NCBI GenBank assembly: GCA_937889645.1
Contig: CALBZE010000035.1
Location: 1 to 35,563, forward strand
Direction: 5' to 3'
Source: an uncultured bacterium
Lineage (GTDB): Bacteria > Gemmatimonadota > Gemmatimonadetes > Longimicrobiales > RSA9
DNA: 35,563 nucleotides
The notes beneath the pieces were generated by a model. That model was not told the origin of the DNA and did not search any database. It saw nothing but the letters and a program-made list of their open reading frames with translations. Of the stretch, positions 14,901-22,504 are shown in pieces (position 1 is the first letter of the stretch; each line of letters begins with the position of its first letter). The position numbers and the translations under genes are program-made.

Positions 14901-15700
14901 CCATGAAGCTGTGGGGCGGGAAGGGGAGAGGTCCGGCGGAGATGCCGTTCCTCGATCATTTGGAGGAGCTGCGCAAGCGCATTCTATGGAGCCTGGCCGC
15001 ACTCCTCGTCGGCGTCGGGATCGGATTCTGGGTGGTCGTGAAGTTCGACGTGCTGTCGATCCTGATCAAGCCCGTCCTGCCGTTTCTCTCGGATGGCAAG
15101 CTGACGGTGCTGAGTCCCACGGAACCGTTCCTGATCACGCTGAAGCTCGCGATCATCGTCGGCGTCCTGCTGGCCTCTCCGTTCGTGATCCAGCAGGCGT
15201 GGGCGTTCGTTTCGCCGGCGCTCCTGCCGCACGAGAAGAAGGCGATCGTCCCTACGTTCGCACTCGGACTGGTGCTCTTCGCCTGCGGCGCCTCGATGGC
15301 GTACTTCGCGGCGCTGCCGGTCTCTCTCAAGTTCTTCCAGAGCTTCCTGACGGGGAGCCTCCAATCGATGCTCACCGTCGGGCCGTACATCAGCTTCGTC
15401 GTGCGGCTAATGCTCGGATTCGGGCTGGTATTCGAGCTCCCCGTCGTGGTGCTGCTCCTGACGGCGATCGGAGTGGTCGACTCGAAGATGCTGGCCGCGA
15501 AGCGGCGGCATGCGATCGTCGTCATGACGATCGTCGCGAGCCTGATCACGCCGGGCGACGTCGTTCTCCTCACGCTCTTCCTGATGGTGCCGCTCATCCT
15601 GCTCTACGAGCTGAGCATCTCGCTCGCCCGGTTGGTCGAGCGTCGGCGGGAGGCGCGGCCGGAGGTAGAGTCGGAGCACTGGGCGCCGGGGACGATGTGA
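14897..15700 (+). CDS. tatC: Sec-independent protein translocase TatC
   Basis: TatC is the receptor for twin-arginine signal peptides in the inner membrane. The 267-residue product begins with a cytoplasmic stretch containing MPFLDHLEELRKRILWSLAA, the conserved TatC N-terminal signature, and has six hydrophobic segments, including GPYISFVVRLMLGFGLVFELPVV. The GTG at 14897 (GTGA overlap with nrdR, with AGGTGGAG at 14881-14888 as ribosome site) is preferred; ATG at 14903 is possible. The stop shares one base with the lptD ATG (TGATG). TatA is encoded about 10 kb downstream; no tatB is seen. Confidence 0.95.
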   Translation: MTMKLWGGKGRGPAEMPFLDHLEELRKRILWSLAALLVGVGIGFWVVVKFDVLSILIKPVLPFLSDGKLTVLSPTEPFLITLKLAIIVGVLLASPFVIQQAWAFVSPALLPHEKKAIVPTFALGLVLFACGASMAYFAALPVSLKFFQSFLTGSLQSMLTVGPYISFVVRLMLGFGLVFELPVVVLLLTAIGVVDSKMLAAKRRHAIVVMTIVASLITPGDVVLLTLFLMVPLILLYELSISLARLVERRREARPEVESEHWAPGTM

Positions 15701-18645
15701 TGCGCACGCTGGTCATCGCCGCACTGGCACTGCTCGGAGCCGCGGCGCCGCTGGCGGCGCAGAAGCCGGCTGCCGCGCCGGCCGAGAAGGCCGTGCGAGA
15801 GCGCGCGGTCGACAAGCTGCGGGCGCTGGAGCGGGCAAGTCGGCCGGGGGCGCCCGTGCAGGACTCCGCCGGGGTCGCCGCGGTCGACCCGGCGCGGGCC
15901 ACGCCGATCCCGGGCCAGCGGGGCGGCGCGCCCGTGGACTCGGCGTCGACCGCGCCGCCGGCTCCGACGTCGCCCGAGCCGTCGACCGTCGGCCAGACGC
16001 GCACCGCGACCGAACGGGCGCCCGTCGGTACCGGGGAGGCGCCCGCGGCGGCCGAGACCGGCATCGTTCGGCTTCCGCCCGGCAGCGCCGTGCCGGTCAT
16101 CGTGCACGTCCCGTCGGACTCCTTCGAGGCCGCGCTGCGGCGGATGGAGGGGTACGCCCTCACGGAGTACCGCGCCGCCGGGAGCGCGCGGTACGAGGCG
16201 GGCGCGGGTCAGCTCGAGCTGATCGGGTCGCCGGTCGTCACGCGTGACGGGCAGTCGATCCAATCCGATTCGCTCCTCGTCTACGACGAGCCGCGCGCGA
16301 TCCTGTGCGGCTACGGCAACCCGGTGCTCCAGGGGAGCGGCAACGAGCCGGTCGAGAGCGATCAGGTCTGTTACGACGTCGACCGTCGGCTCGGCGTCGC
16401 GCTTCGCGCGCGGACCAAGTACGGCCAGAGCGGCGGCACCTGGTTCGTGGAAGGCCAACAGCTCTACACGCGGGAGAACGACCGGATCTACAGCGCGAAC
16501 GCCACGTTCACGACGTGCGATCTGGAGGAGCCCCACTACCACTTCGCGGCGAAGAACGTCAAGATCGTCCACAAGGAGATCCTCGTCGCGCGCGATGTCA
16601 CCCTCCGCTTCCAGGACGTGCCCGTCTTCTGGCTTCCGTTCCTGGTCCAGAGCATGAAGGATGGGCGTCGGAGCGGACTGCTCACGCCCCAGTTCATCAT
16701 CACCGACATTGTAAGGAACCGCGCGGGATACGATCGCAGAATCAGCAACTTGGGGTTCTACTGGGCGATCAGCGATTACATGGACGCGCGCTTCGCGCTG
16801 GATTGGTGGAGCGATCACTGGGTCGCCCTGGACGGATCGTTCGGCTACAACTGGGCGCGGCAGTTCCTGCGCGGCAACGTCCTACTCACGCGGTACTGGA
16901 GGACCGACGGCTCGAGGCAGCTCGATCTGGTGACCAACCATTCGTGGCAGCCGGGTGAGAACACGACCGTCTCCATCTCGGGCGATTTTCGGTCGGCGGA
17001 GCTCATCGAGCAGCATTCGTTCGACCCTACGCAGCTCAACCGCACGATCGCGTCGAACGCGTCGTTCAACCATCGGTTCGGTTGGGGTACGCTCAACATT
17101 GGCGCCAATCGCACGCAGTACCTGACGCAGGATCAAACGACGACGACGTTCCCTTCGGTCACGCTGAACCTGACGCCGATCACGCTCTTCCCGGCGACGG
17201 GGGAGGCGCGGTGGTACAACAACGGGACGTGGAACGGGTCGGTCTCCTACAAGGCGACCGCGACGGACCGGGACGAGCTGTTGCCCGGTGCGGGGAATAG
17301 GGACACGGAGGATCGGACAGCGAGCATCTCGTCGGGTTTCACGCTGGGCAACGTCTCGTGGAGGCAGAACTTCAACTTTGCCGAGAGCGTGCGGGGCGCC
17401 AAGCCGTGGATCCCGGACCCGACGAATCCGGTCGCGATCGCGGACACGGCGCTGCCCCTGGAGGTCGCGCGGTCCGCGACGTGGAGCACGTCGCTCGGCT
17501 ATACTCAGCGACTGATCGGCACCAGCACGTTCACGCCCTCCGTCTCGCTGGGCGGCGAGATCCGCGACACCGATCAGATGGAGCCGGTTGCCGGGCCGAC
17601 GCGGTTGACGTTCGGCGCCTCGCTCGCCACGAACATCTTCGGCTTCTGGCCGGGGTTTGGTCCGTTCAGCCGGCTGCGCCACCGGATCGACCCGAGCATC
17701 TCGTACTCCTACTCTCCGGTCCCGAAACTGACGCCCCGGCAGATCGAGGTGTTCGGGGAACAGGCGGGGAAGCCGACGAACCAGCTGACGATCGGCTTCA
17801 ATCAGACGTGGGAGGCGAAGTACGCGGACGCGGACACGGTCTCGGCCGCGCCGAACGCGGACACGACGTCGGCCGGCGTGCCGGGCGAGCCGCGGCGCCT
17901 TCCGCAGGCGCGCAAGATCATGCTGCTGTCGCTCAGCACGAACGCGCTCGTGTACGACTTCACGAAGGCGCGGGAAGGTGACTACGGCCTTCAGACGACG
18001 CAGCTCAGCCACAGCATCCGGTCCGACCTCCTCGAGGGGCTGTCGCTCTCCGTCGGATACGACCTGTTCGAGATCGAGCGCGCGGAGGACGGCGGGCGTG
18101 ACCGCCGAACCTTCTCGCCGAGCTTGCGAACCGTCAATGCCTCCTTCTCGCTGGACAGCAATTCATGGCTGTTCCGTGTGCTGGGGTTGGGCCGTCCGAT
18201 GGAGGAGCCGGACACGGCGGCGACGGACTCGACGGGAGCGGAGGGCCTGGACCCAATGGGACCGATCACGCGGCCCGGCTATAGCGCCCCGCGCTCGCCG
18301 ATGCATACGGGCTCGATCGGGAGCTGGCGCGCCAACCTGAATTACTCGCTCACACGCCCGGCATCGGGCGAAAGCAACCAGCTCGTGCGCGGCTCTCTCT
18401 CGTTCCAGCCGACGGCGCATTGGAACGTCCAGTGGCAGACCGCCTATTCGATCACGGACCGAGAGTTCGCCGACCACTACCTGGTGTTGAGCCGCGATCT
18501 GCATCGCTGGAAGGCCAACTTCATCTTCACCAAGACGCGGACGGGGAATCTGGCGTTCTCCTTCCGGGTCGATCTCCAGGATCTGCAGGAAATCAAGGTG
18601 GAGTACGAGGAGCGCTACGAGAGTCCGCGCGGCGGATCTCGCTGA
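15700..18645 (+). CDS. lptD: LPS-assembly outer-membrane protein LptD-like
   Basis: LptD inserts lipopolysaccharide into the outer leaflet of the outer membrane, working with LptE. The 981-residue product has a signal peptide (1-20, cleavage near LAAQ), a low-complexity Ala/Pro/Thr stretch to about residue 135, an OstA/LptA-type jelly-roll region (about 138-310, including TFTTCDLEEPHYHF), the LptD signature VPVFWLPFLVQSM followed by RRSGLLTPQF (about 308-335), and a long beta-barrel with alternating aromatic residues to the end. The Ala/Pro-rich insert after the signal is not part of the E. coli protein. It overlaps tatC by one base, so export and LPS assembly genes are translated in tandem. 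Presence implies an LPS-type outer membrane. Confidence 0.9.
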   Translation: MRTLVIAALALLGAAAPLAAQKPAAAPAEKAVRERAVDKLRALERASRPGAPVQDSAGVAAVDPARATPIPGQRGGAPVDSASTAPPAPTSPEPSTVGQTRTATERAPVGTGEAPAAAETGIVRLPPGSAVPVIVHVPSDSFEAALRRMEGYALTEYRAAGSARYEAGAGQLELIGSPVVTRDGQSIQSDSLLVYDEPRAILCGYGNPVLQGSGNEPVESDQVCYDVDRRLGVALRARTKYGQSGGTWFVEGQQLYTRENDRIYSANATFTTCDLEEPHYHFAAKNVKIVHKEILVARDVTLRFQDVPVFWLPFLVQSMKDGRRSGLLTPQFIITDIVRNRAGYDRRISNLGFYWAISDYMDARFALDWWSDHWVALDGSFGYNWARQFLRGNVLLTRYWRTDGSRQLDLVTNHSWQPGENTTVSISGDFRSAELIEQHSFDPTQLNRTIASNASFNHRFGWGTLNIGANRTQYLTQDQTTTTFPSVTLNLTPITLFPATGEARWYNNGTWNGSVSYKATATDRDELLPGAGNRDTEDRTASISSGFTLGNVSWRQNFNFAESVRGAKPWIPDPTNPVAIADTALPLEVARSATWSTSLGYTQRLIGTSTFTPSVSLGGEIRDTDQMEPVAGPTRLTFGASLATNIFGFWPGFGPFSRLRHRIDPSISYSYSPVPKLTPRQIEVFGEQAGKPTNQLTIGFNQTWEAKYADADTVSAAPNADTTSAGVPGEPRRLPQARKIMLLSLSTNALVYDFTKAREGDYGLQTTQLSHSIRSDLLEGLSLSVGYDLFEIERAEDGGRDRRTFSPSLRTVNASFSLDSNSWLFRVLGLGRPMEEPDTAATDSTGAEGLDPMGPITRPGYSAPRSPMHTGSIGSWRANLNYSLTRPASGESNQLVRGSLSFQPTAHWNVQWQTAYSITDREFADHYLVLSRDLHRWKANFIFTKTRTGNLAFSFRVDLQDLQEIKVEYEERYESPRGGSR

Positions 18646-18660
18646 GCGCGCCAGCCGCTT

Positions 18661-18701
18661 CCGCCCCGGCGCGGCGACGGCTTGTCGCCGTCCCGGGGCG
18701 G
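18661..18701 (+). terminator. Strong hairpin after lptD, overlapping hutH promoter
   Basis: Outer arms CCGCCCCGG (18661-18669) and CCGGGGCGG (18693-18701) form nine base pairs. A three-base mismatch and inner arms GGCGA and TCGCC close a seven-base loop. It starts 15 bases after the lptD stop. The pyrimidine-rich bases that follow are also the -10 box of hutH, so one 50-base stretch seems to serve as both terminator and promoter. The lack of a true T-run leaves termination uncertain. Confidence 0.6.
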
Positions 18702-18710
18702 TCCTATCTT
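18682..18710 (+). promoter_or_regulatory. Predicted promoter of hutH, leaderless type
   Basis: TTGTCG (18682-18687), a 17-base spacer, then TATCTT (18705-18710). Only six bases separate the -10 box from the hutH ATG, so transcription should start at or next to the A of the start codon. Confidence 0.72.
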
Positions 18711-18716
18711 CTCGCC

Positions 18717-20237
18717 ATGACAACACAGCTTGAGATCTATGGCGACCGGCTTCGCCTGGAAGACATCGAGCGAGTCGCGCGCGGTGAGGTGGCCGAGGTA
18801 CGCCTGGCCGCGGAAGCGCGCGAGAGAGTGGAAGCCGCGCGAGCGTTCGTAGAACGTATCGTCGAGGAGCGACGCGTCGTCTACGGTATCACGACCGGGT
18901 TTGGTGCGCTCGCGCACGTGGTGATCCCGCCCGACCGGATCCGGGAGCTGCAGGCGAACCTGATCCGGAGCCACGCCTCGGGCGTGGGCGCGCCGCTCCC
19001 GGTGGACGAGGTCCGGGCTATCACGCTGCTGCGGGCCAACGTGCTTGCGCTTGGCCACTCGGGCGTGCGCCCGGCGGTGATCGACCTGCTCCTCGAACTG
19101 TTGAACCGGGGCGTGCATCCGGTCATCCCCGAGCGAGGGAGCGTGGGCGCATCGGGCGACCTCGCGCCGCTCTCGCATCTCGCGCTCGTGATGATGGGCG
19201 AGGGCGAGGCATTCTATGGTGGCGAGCGGCTTCCGGGCGGAGAGGCGCTGCGCCGCGCGGGGCTCGAGCCGCTCACGCTGGAGGCGAAGGAGGGGCTCGC
19301 GCTCAACAACGGCACCCAGGCCCACACCGGGATCGGCGCGCTCGCGCTGCTGGCCGCCGAACGGGCCGTCGACACGGCGGAGGTGGCGGGCGCGATGAGC
19401 CTGGAGGGGCTGCGCGGCACGCCCGACGCCTTCGACGATCTCATCCAGCGGGTCCGCCCGCATCCGGGACAGGCGACGAGCGCCGCGCGCCTGCGGTGGC
19501 TGCTCCGGGATTCGGAGATCCGCGAGTCGCATCGGGAGAACGACCCGCGGGTCCAGGACGCGTACTCGCTGCGGTGCATGCCGCAGGTGCACGGCGCGGC
19601 GCGGCAGGCGCTCGCGTTCGCGCGGCAGGTGCTGGAGATCGAGGCGAACAGCGCGACGGACAACCCGCTGATCTTCCCCGAGGAGGGGAAGGTGCTGAGC
19701 GGCGGCAATTTCCACGGTCAGCCGATCGCGCAAGTGCTGGACGTGGTCGCAATGGCGTGCGCCGACCTGGCGAGCATCAGCGAGCGGCGGATCGCGCGGC
19801 TGATCGATCCGGCGCTCTCGATGCTCCCCGCGTTCCTGACGAAGGAGCCCGGGGTGCACTCGGGGCTGATGATGGCGCAGATCGTGGCCGCGTCGCTGGT
19901 CACGGAGCTGAAGCTGCGCGCGCAGCCGGCGAGCGTGGACTCGGTCCCGACCGACGCGAACCAGGAGGACCACGTCTCGATGGGGATGGCATCCGCGCTG
20001 AAGCTGCGCGAGGCGGTCCGGCTGCTCGAGACGATGCTCGCGCTGGAGCTGCTCACGGCGGCGCAGGCGCTCGAGTTCCTGAAGCCGTTGCGGCCGGGGC
20101 GGGGCGTCGAGGAGGCGTACGCGTTGGTGCGTGGGAAGGTGCCGCCGCTCGAGGGCGACCGCTCGCTCTCGCCGGACATCGAGGCGCTGGAAGCACTCGT
20201 CCGGTCGGGCGTGTTCGCGCGGATCAGGGAGGAATGA
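18717..20237 (+). CDS. hutH: Histidine ammonia-lyase
   Basis: HutH removes ammonia from L-histidine to give urocanate, the first step of histidine breakdown. The 506-residue product is full length. The Ala-Ser-Gly triad that forms the MIO prosthetic group is visible at residues 145-147 in GSVGASGDLAPLSH; YGITTGFG (Y56) and NNGTQAHTG and QEDHVSMG are further active-site marks of the family. The ATG at 18717 gives the expected N-terminus and has no Shine-Dalgarno; a promoter -10 box ends six bases upstream, which points to a leaderless mRNA. HutI follows after four bases. HutU (urocanase) is not in the window, and no hutC-type regulator is adjacent. Confidence 0.97.
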   Translation: MTTQLEIYGDRLRLEDIERVARGEVAEVRLAAEARERVEAARAFVERIVEERRVVYGITTGFGALAHVVIPPDRIRELQANLIRSHASGVGAPLPVDEVRAITLLRANVLALGHSGVRPAVIDLLLELLNRGVHPVIPERGSVGASGDLAPLSHLALVMMGEGEAFYGGERLPGGEALRRAGLEPLTLEAKEGLALNNGTQAHTGIGALALLAAERAVDTAEVAGAMSLEGLRGTPDAFDDLIQRVRPHPGQATSAARLRWLLRDSEIRESHRENDPRVQDAYSLRCMPQVHGAARQALAFARQVLEIEANSATDNPLIFPEEGKVLSGGNFHGQPIAQVLDVVAMACADLASISERRIARLIDPALSMLPAFLTKEPGVHSGLMMAQIVAASLVTELKLRAQPASVDSVPTDANQEDHVSMGMASALKLREAVRLLETMLALELLTAAQALEFLKPLRPGRGVEEAYALVRGKVPPLEGDRSLSPDIEALEALVRSGVFARIREE

Positions 20238-20241
20238 TTCA

Positions 20242-21456
20242 ATGAATGCGACGATCTTCGCGGGCGCCGCACAGATCGTGACCTGTGAGTCCACCGATCC
20301 CGACAGCGTGAAGAGCGGCGCGGCGGTCGCCGTGGTGAACGGGCGGATCGCCGCGGTCGGCGGCGAGGCGGAGCTGGCGGGTCGCTTCCCCGGTGCCGAT
20401 CGTGTGGACTGCGCGGGCGGCGTCGTCACGCCCGGCTTCGTCGATTCGCACACCCATGCCGTGTTCGGCCGCTGGCGCGCCGAGGAGTACGCGCTGCGGT
20501 GCACGGGCGTGCCGTACATGGAGATCGCCCGCCAGGGCGGTGGGATCAACGCGTCCGTGCGGGACCTGCGCTCCCGGTCGGAGGACGAGCTGGTCGAGCT
20601 GACCCGGCCGCGGCTGCGCGAGATGCTCCGGTTCGGCACCACGACGGCCGAGGTCAAGAGCGGCTACGGCCTCACGACGGAGGACGAGCTGAAGATGTTG
20701 CGCGTGATCCGTCGCCTGAACGAGGAGGGGCCGATCGACCTGGTCCCGACGTTCATGGGCGCGCACGAGGTCCCGCCGGAGTACCGTGGGCACCGCAGCC
20801 GTTACGTCGAGCTGGTCGTCCAGGAGATGATCCCGGCGGTCGCGGAGGCCGGACTGGCGGTCTTCTGCGATGTCTTCATGGAGCCGGGCGTCTTCAACCC
20901 CGTCGAGACGCGACGGATCCTGGAGGCCGGGCTCGCGCACGGGCTGTGGCCGAAGCTGCACGCGGACGAGCTGGAGAATTCGGGCGGCGCGGAGCTCGCG
21001 ATCGAGCTGAACGCCGCGTCGGCCGACCACCTCGGGCAGGTCAGCGACGCCGCGATCCGCATGTTCCCGCGCAGCGAGACGGTGGCGACGCTGCTCCCCG
21101 CGACGCTCTTTTTCCTCGGCAGGAAGCAGTACGCGCCCGGCCGGCGGCTCCTCGACGCGGGAGCGAAAGTCGCGCTGGCCACGGACTTCAACCCCGGCTC
21201 GGCGCCGTCGCCGAGCATGCCGCTGGTGTTGACGATGGCGTGCTCGCAGATGGGGTTCGACCCGCTCGAGGCGCTGGTCGCGGCGACCGCGGGGGGCGCG
21301 CGGGCGCTGCGGTTCGAGGACGGGCGGGGCACGCTCCGTCCGGGCGCGCCGGCCGACCTCATCCTCTGGGACGTCGGCGACTATCGGGAGATCCCTTACC
21401 ACTTCGGGTCGTATCGGATCCGGGGCGTGTGGAAGCGCGGCACCCGCGTCGTGTGA
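20242..21456 (+). CDS. hutI: Imidazolonepropionase
   Basis: HutI opens imidazolone-5-propionate to N-formimino-L-glutamate, the third step of histidine breakdown. The 404-residue amidohydrolase has the metal pair H70 and H72 in VDSHTHAVFG, then EVKSGYGLTTEDELKMLRVI, FMGAHEVPPEYRGH, HADELE and ATDFNPGSAPS, all standard for the family. AGGGAGG (20226-20232) is the ribosome site for the ATG at 20242, four bases after hutH, so the two genes share one transcript. A separate promoter precedes ftcD, which follows 103 bases downstream. No oddities are seen. Confidence 0.97.
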   Translation: MNATIFAGAAQIVTCESTDPDSVKSGAAVAVVNGRIAAVGGEAELAGRFPGADRVDCAGGVVTPGFVDSHTHAVFGRWRAEEYALRCTGVPYMEIARQGGGINASVRDLRSRSEDELVELTRPRLREMLRFGTTTAEVKSGYGLTTEDELKMLRVIRRLNEEGPIDLVPTFMGAHEVPPEYRGHRSRYVELVVQEMIPAVAEAGLAVFCDVFMEPGVFNPVETRRILEAGLAHGLWPKLHADELENSGGAELAIELNAASADHLGQVSDAAIRMFPRSETVATLLPATLFFLGRKQYAPGRRLLDAGAKVALATDFNPGSAPSPSMPLVLTMACSQMGFDPLEALVAATAGGARALRFEDGRGTLRPGAPADLILWDVGDYREIPYHFGSYRIRGVWKRGTRVV

Positions 21457-21482
21457 TCGCAGGCTGCGCGTACCGCGCTCCG

Positions 21483-21552
21483 TCGCCGGGCCGAGCGGCG
21501 CGGCGCGCGGGGCGCGTACGTGCTTGTCACCGTTTCGCAACCGACCTATCTT
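21483..21552 (+). promoter_or_regulatory. Predicted promoter of ftcD, leaderless type
   Basis: TTGTCA (21524-21529), a 17-base spacer, then TATCTT (21547-21552), with seven bases to the ftcD ATG. The -10 region and downstream bases closely resemble those at hutH. A small CGCCG/CGGCG hairpin near 21484-21500 lies upstream and may end hutHI transcription, although it lacks a T-run. Confidence 0.7.
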
Positions 21553-21559
21553 CGAGCCA

Positions 21560-22504
21560 ATGACCGGCGGCGTCCTGGAGGCGGTGCCAAATTTCAGCGA
21601 GGGGCGCGATCGCGCGGCGATCGAAGCCATCCTCGATGCGATCCGGGCCGCCGGTGCCGAGGTCCTGGACTGGTCGGCGGACCCCGATCACCATCGCTCG
21701 GTCGTCACGTTCATCGGCGAGCCGGCCGTCGTGGAGCGCGCGGCGGTGGCCGCGGCGCGCGTGGCGTACGAGCGGATCGACCTTCGCCGCCACCGGGGAG
21801 TTCACCCCCGGATCGGCGCGCTCGACGTACTCCCGTTCGTTCCCCTGGCCGGCCTCGGCATGGAGGCGGCGCGGGAGAGTGCGTGGCGCGTCGGTCGGGC
21901 GATCGCTGAGGATCTCGGGGTGCCGGTCTATTTCTACGGCCAGGCCTCGGACCCACCTGGGCGGGGTCTGGCCGAATTGCGCAGGGGCGGGTTCGAGACG
22001 CTGGCCGCCGGCTGGCCGGCGGATCGCCCGCCTGATCTGCTCCCCCCGGGGTGGGCGCACCCCGGGGCGCACCCGACGGCGGGCGCGACCTGCGTGGGCG
22101 CGCGGCCGATACTGCTTGCGTGGAACGTCTTCGTCGACGGTATCACGCGCGCGGACGCGGCCCGGATCGCGACGCGCGTCCGGCAGACCGGCGGCGGGTT
22201 CCCGGGGTTGCGGGCACTCGCGTTGGAGCTGCCTTCGCGGGGCGCCGTACAGATCTCGATGAACCTGGAAGACCCGAGCGTCGTCTCGCCGCTCGACGTG
22301 TTCGAAACCCTCGAAACGCAGGTCGGGGACCTGGGCGGCCGCATCGTCGAGACGGAGGTGATCGGGATGATCCCCGACGAACTGCTGCTCACCGCGGCCG
22401 CGAGCCGCCTCAAGCTGTCGAGCGCGTCGCTCGACCGGATCCTGACGCGGCGCGTTCTCGAGCATTTGGCGGCGAGCACGCGCGATGAAGTAGAAGAGCG
22501 ATGA
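21560..22504 (+). CDS. ftcD: Glutamate formimidoyltransferase
   Basis: This enzyme moves the formimino group of N-formiminoglutamate to tetrahydrofolate, ending histidine breakdown at glutamate. The 314-residue product covers only the formiminotransferase domains, without the C-terminal cyclodeaminase found in the animal bifunctional protein. It starts VLEAVPNFSEGRD after the first few residues and has the catalytic histidine H82 in RRHRGVHPRIGALDVLPFVPL-type context, plus AWNVFVD and IGMIPDELL. The ATG at 21560 is chosen because it gives the family N-terminus; the frame is open upstream. No Shine-Dalgarno is present. The stop overlaps the ATG of the next gene, a TPR protein, in ATGA. Confidence 0.95.
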   Translation: MTGGVLEAVPNFSEGRDRAAIEAILDAIRAAGAEVLDWSADPDHHRSVVTFIGEPAVVERAAVAAARVAYERIDLRRHRGVHPRIGALDVLPFVPLAGLGMEAARESAWRVGRAIAEDLGVPVYFYGQASDPPGRGLAELRRGGFETLAAGWPADRPPDLLPPGWAHPGAHPTAGATCVGARPILLAWNVFVDGITRADAARIATRVRQTGGGFPGLRALALELPSRGAVQISMNLEDPSVVSPLDVFETLETQVGDLGGRIVETEVIGMIPDELLLTAAASRLKLSSASLDRILTRRVLEHLAASTRDEVEER

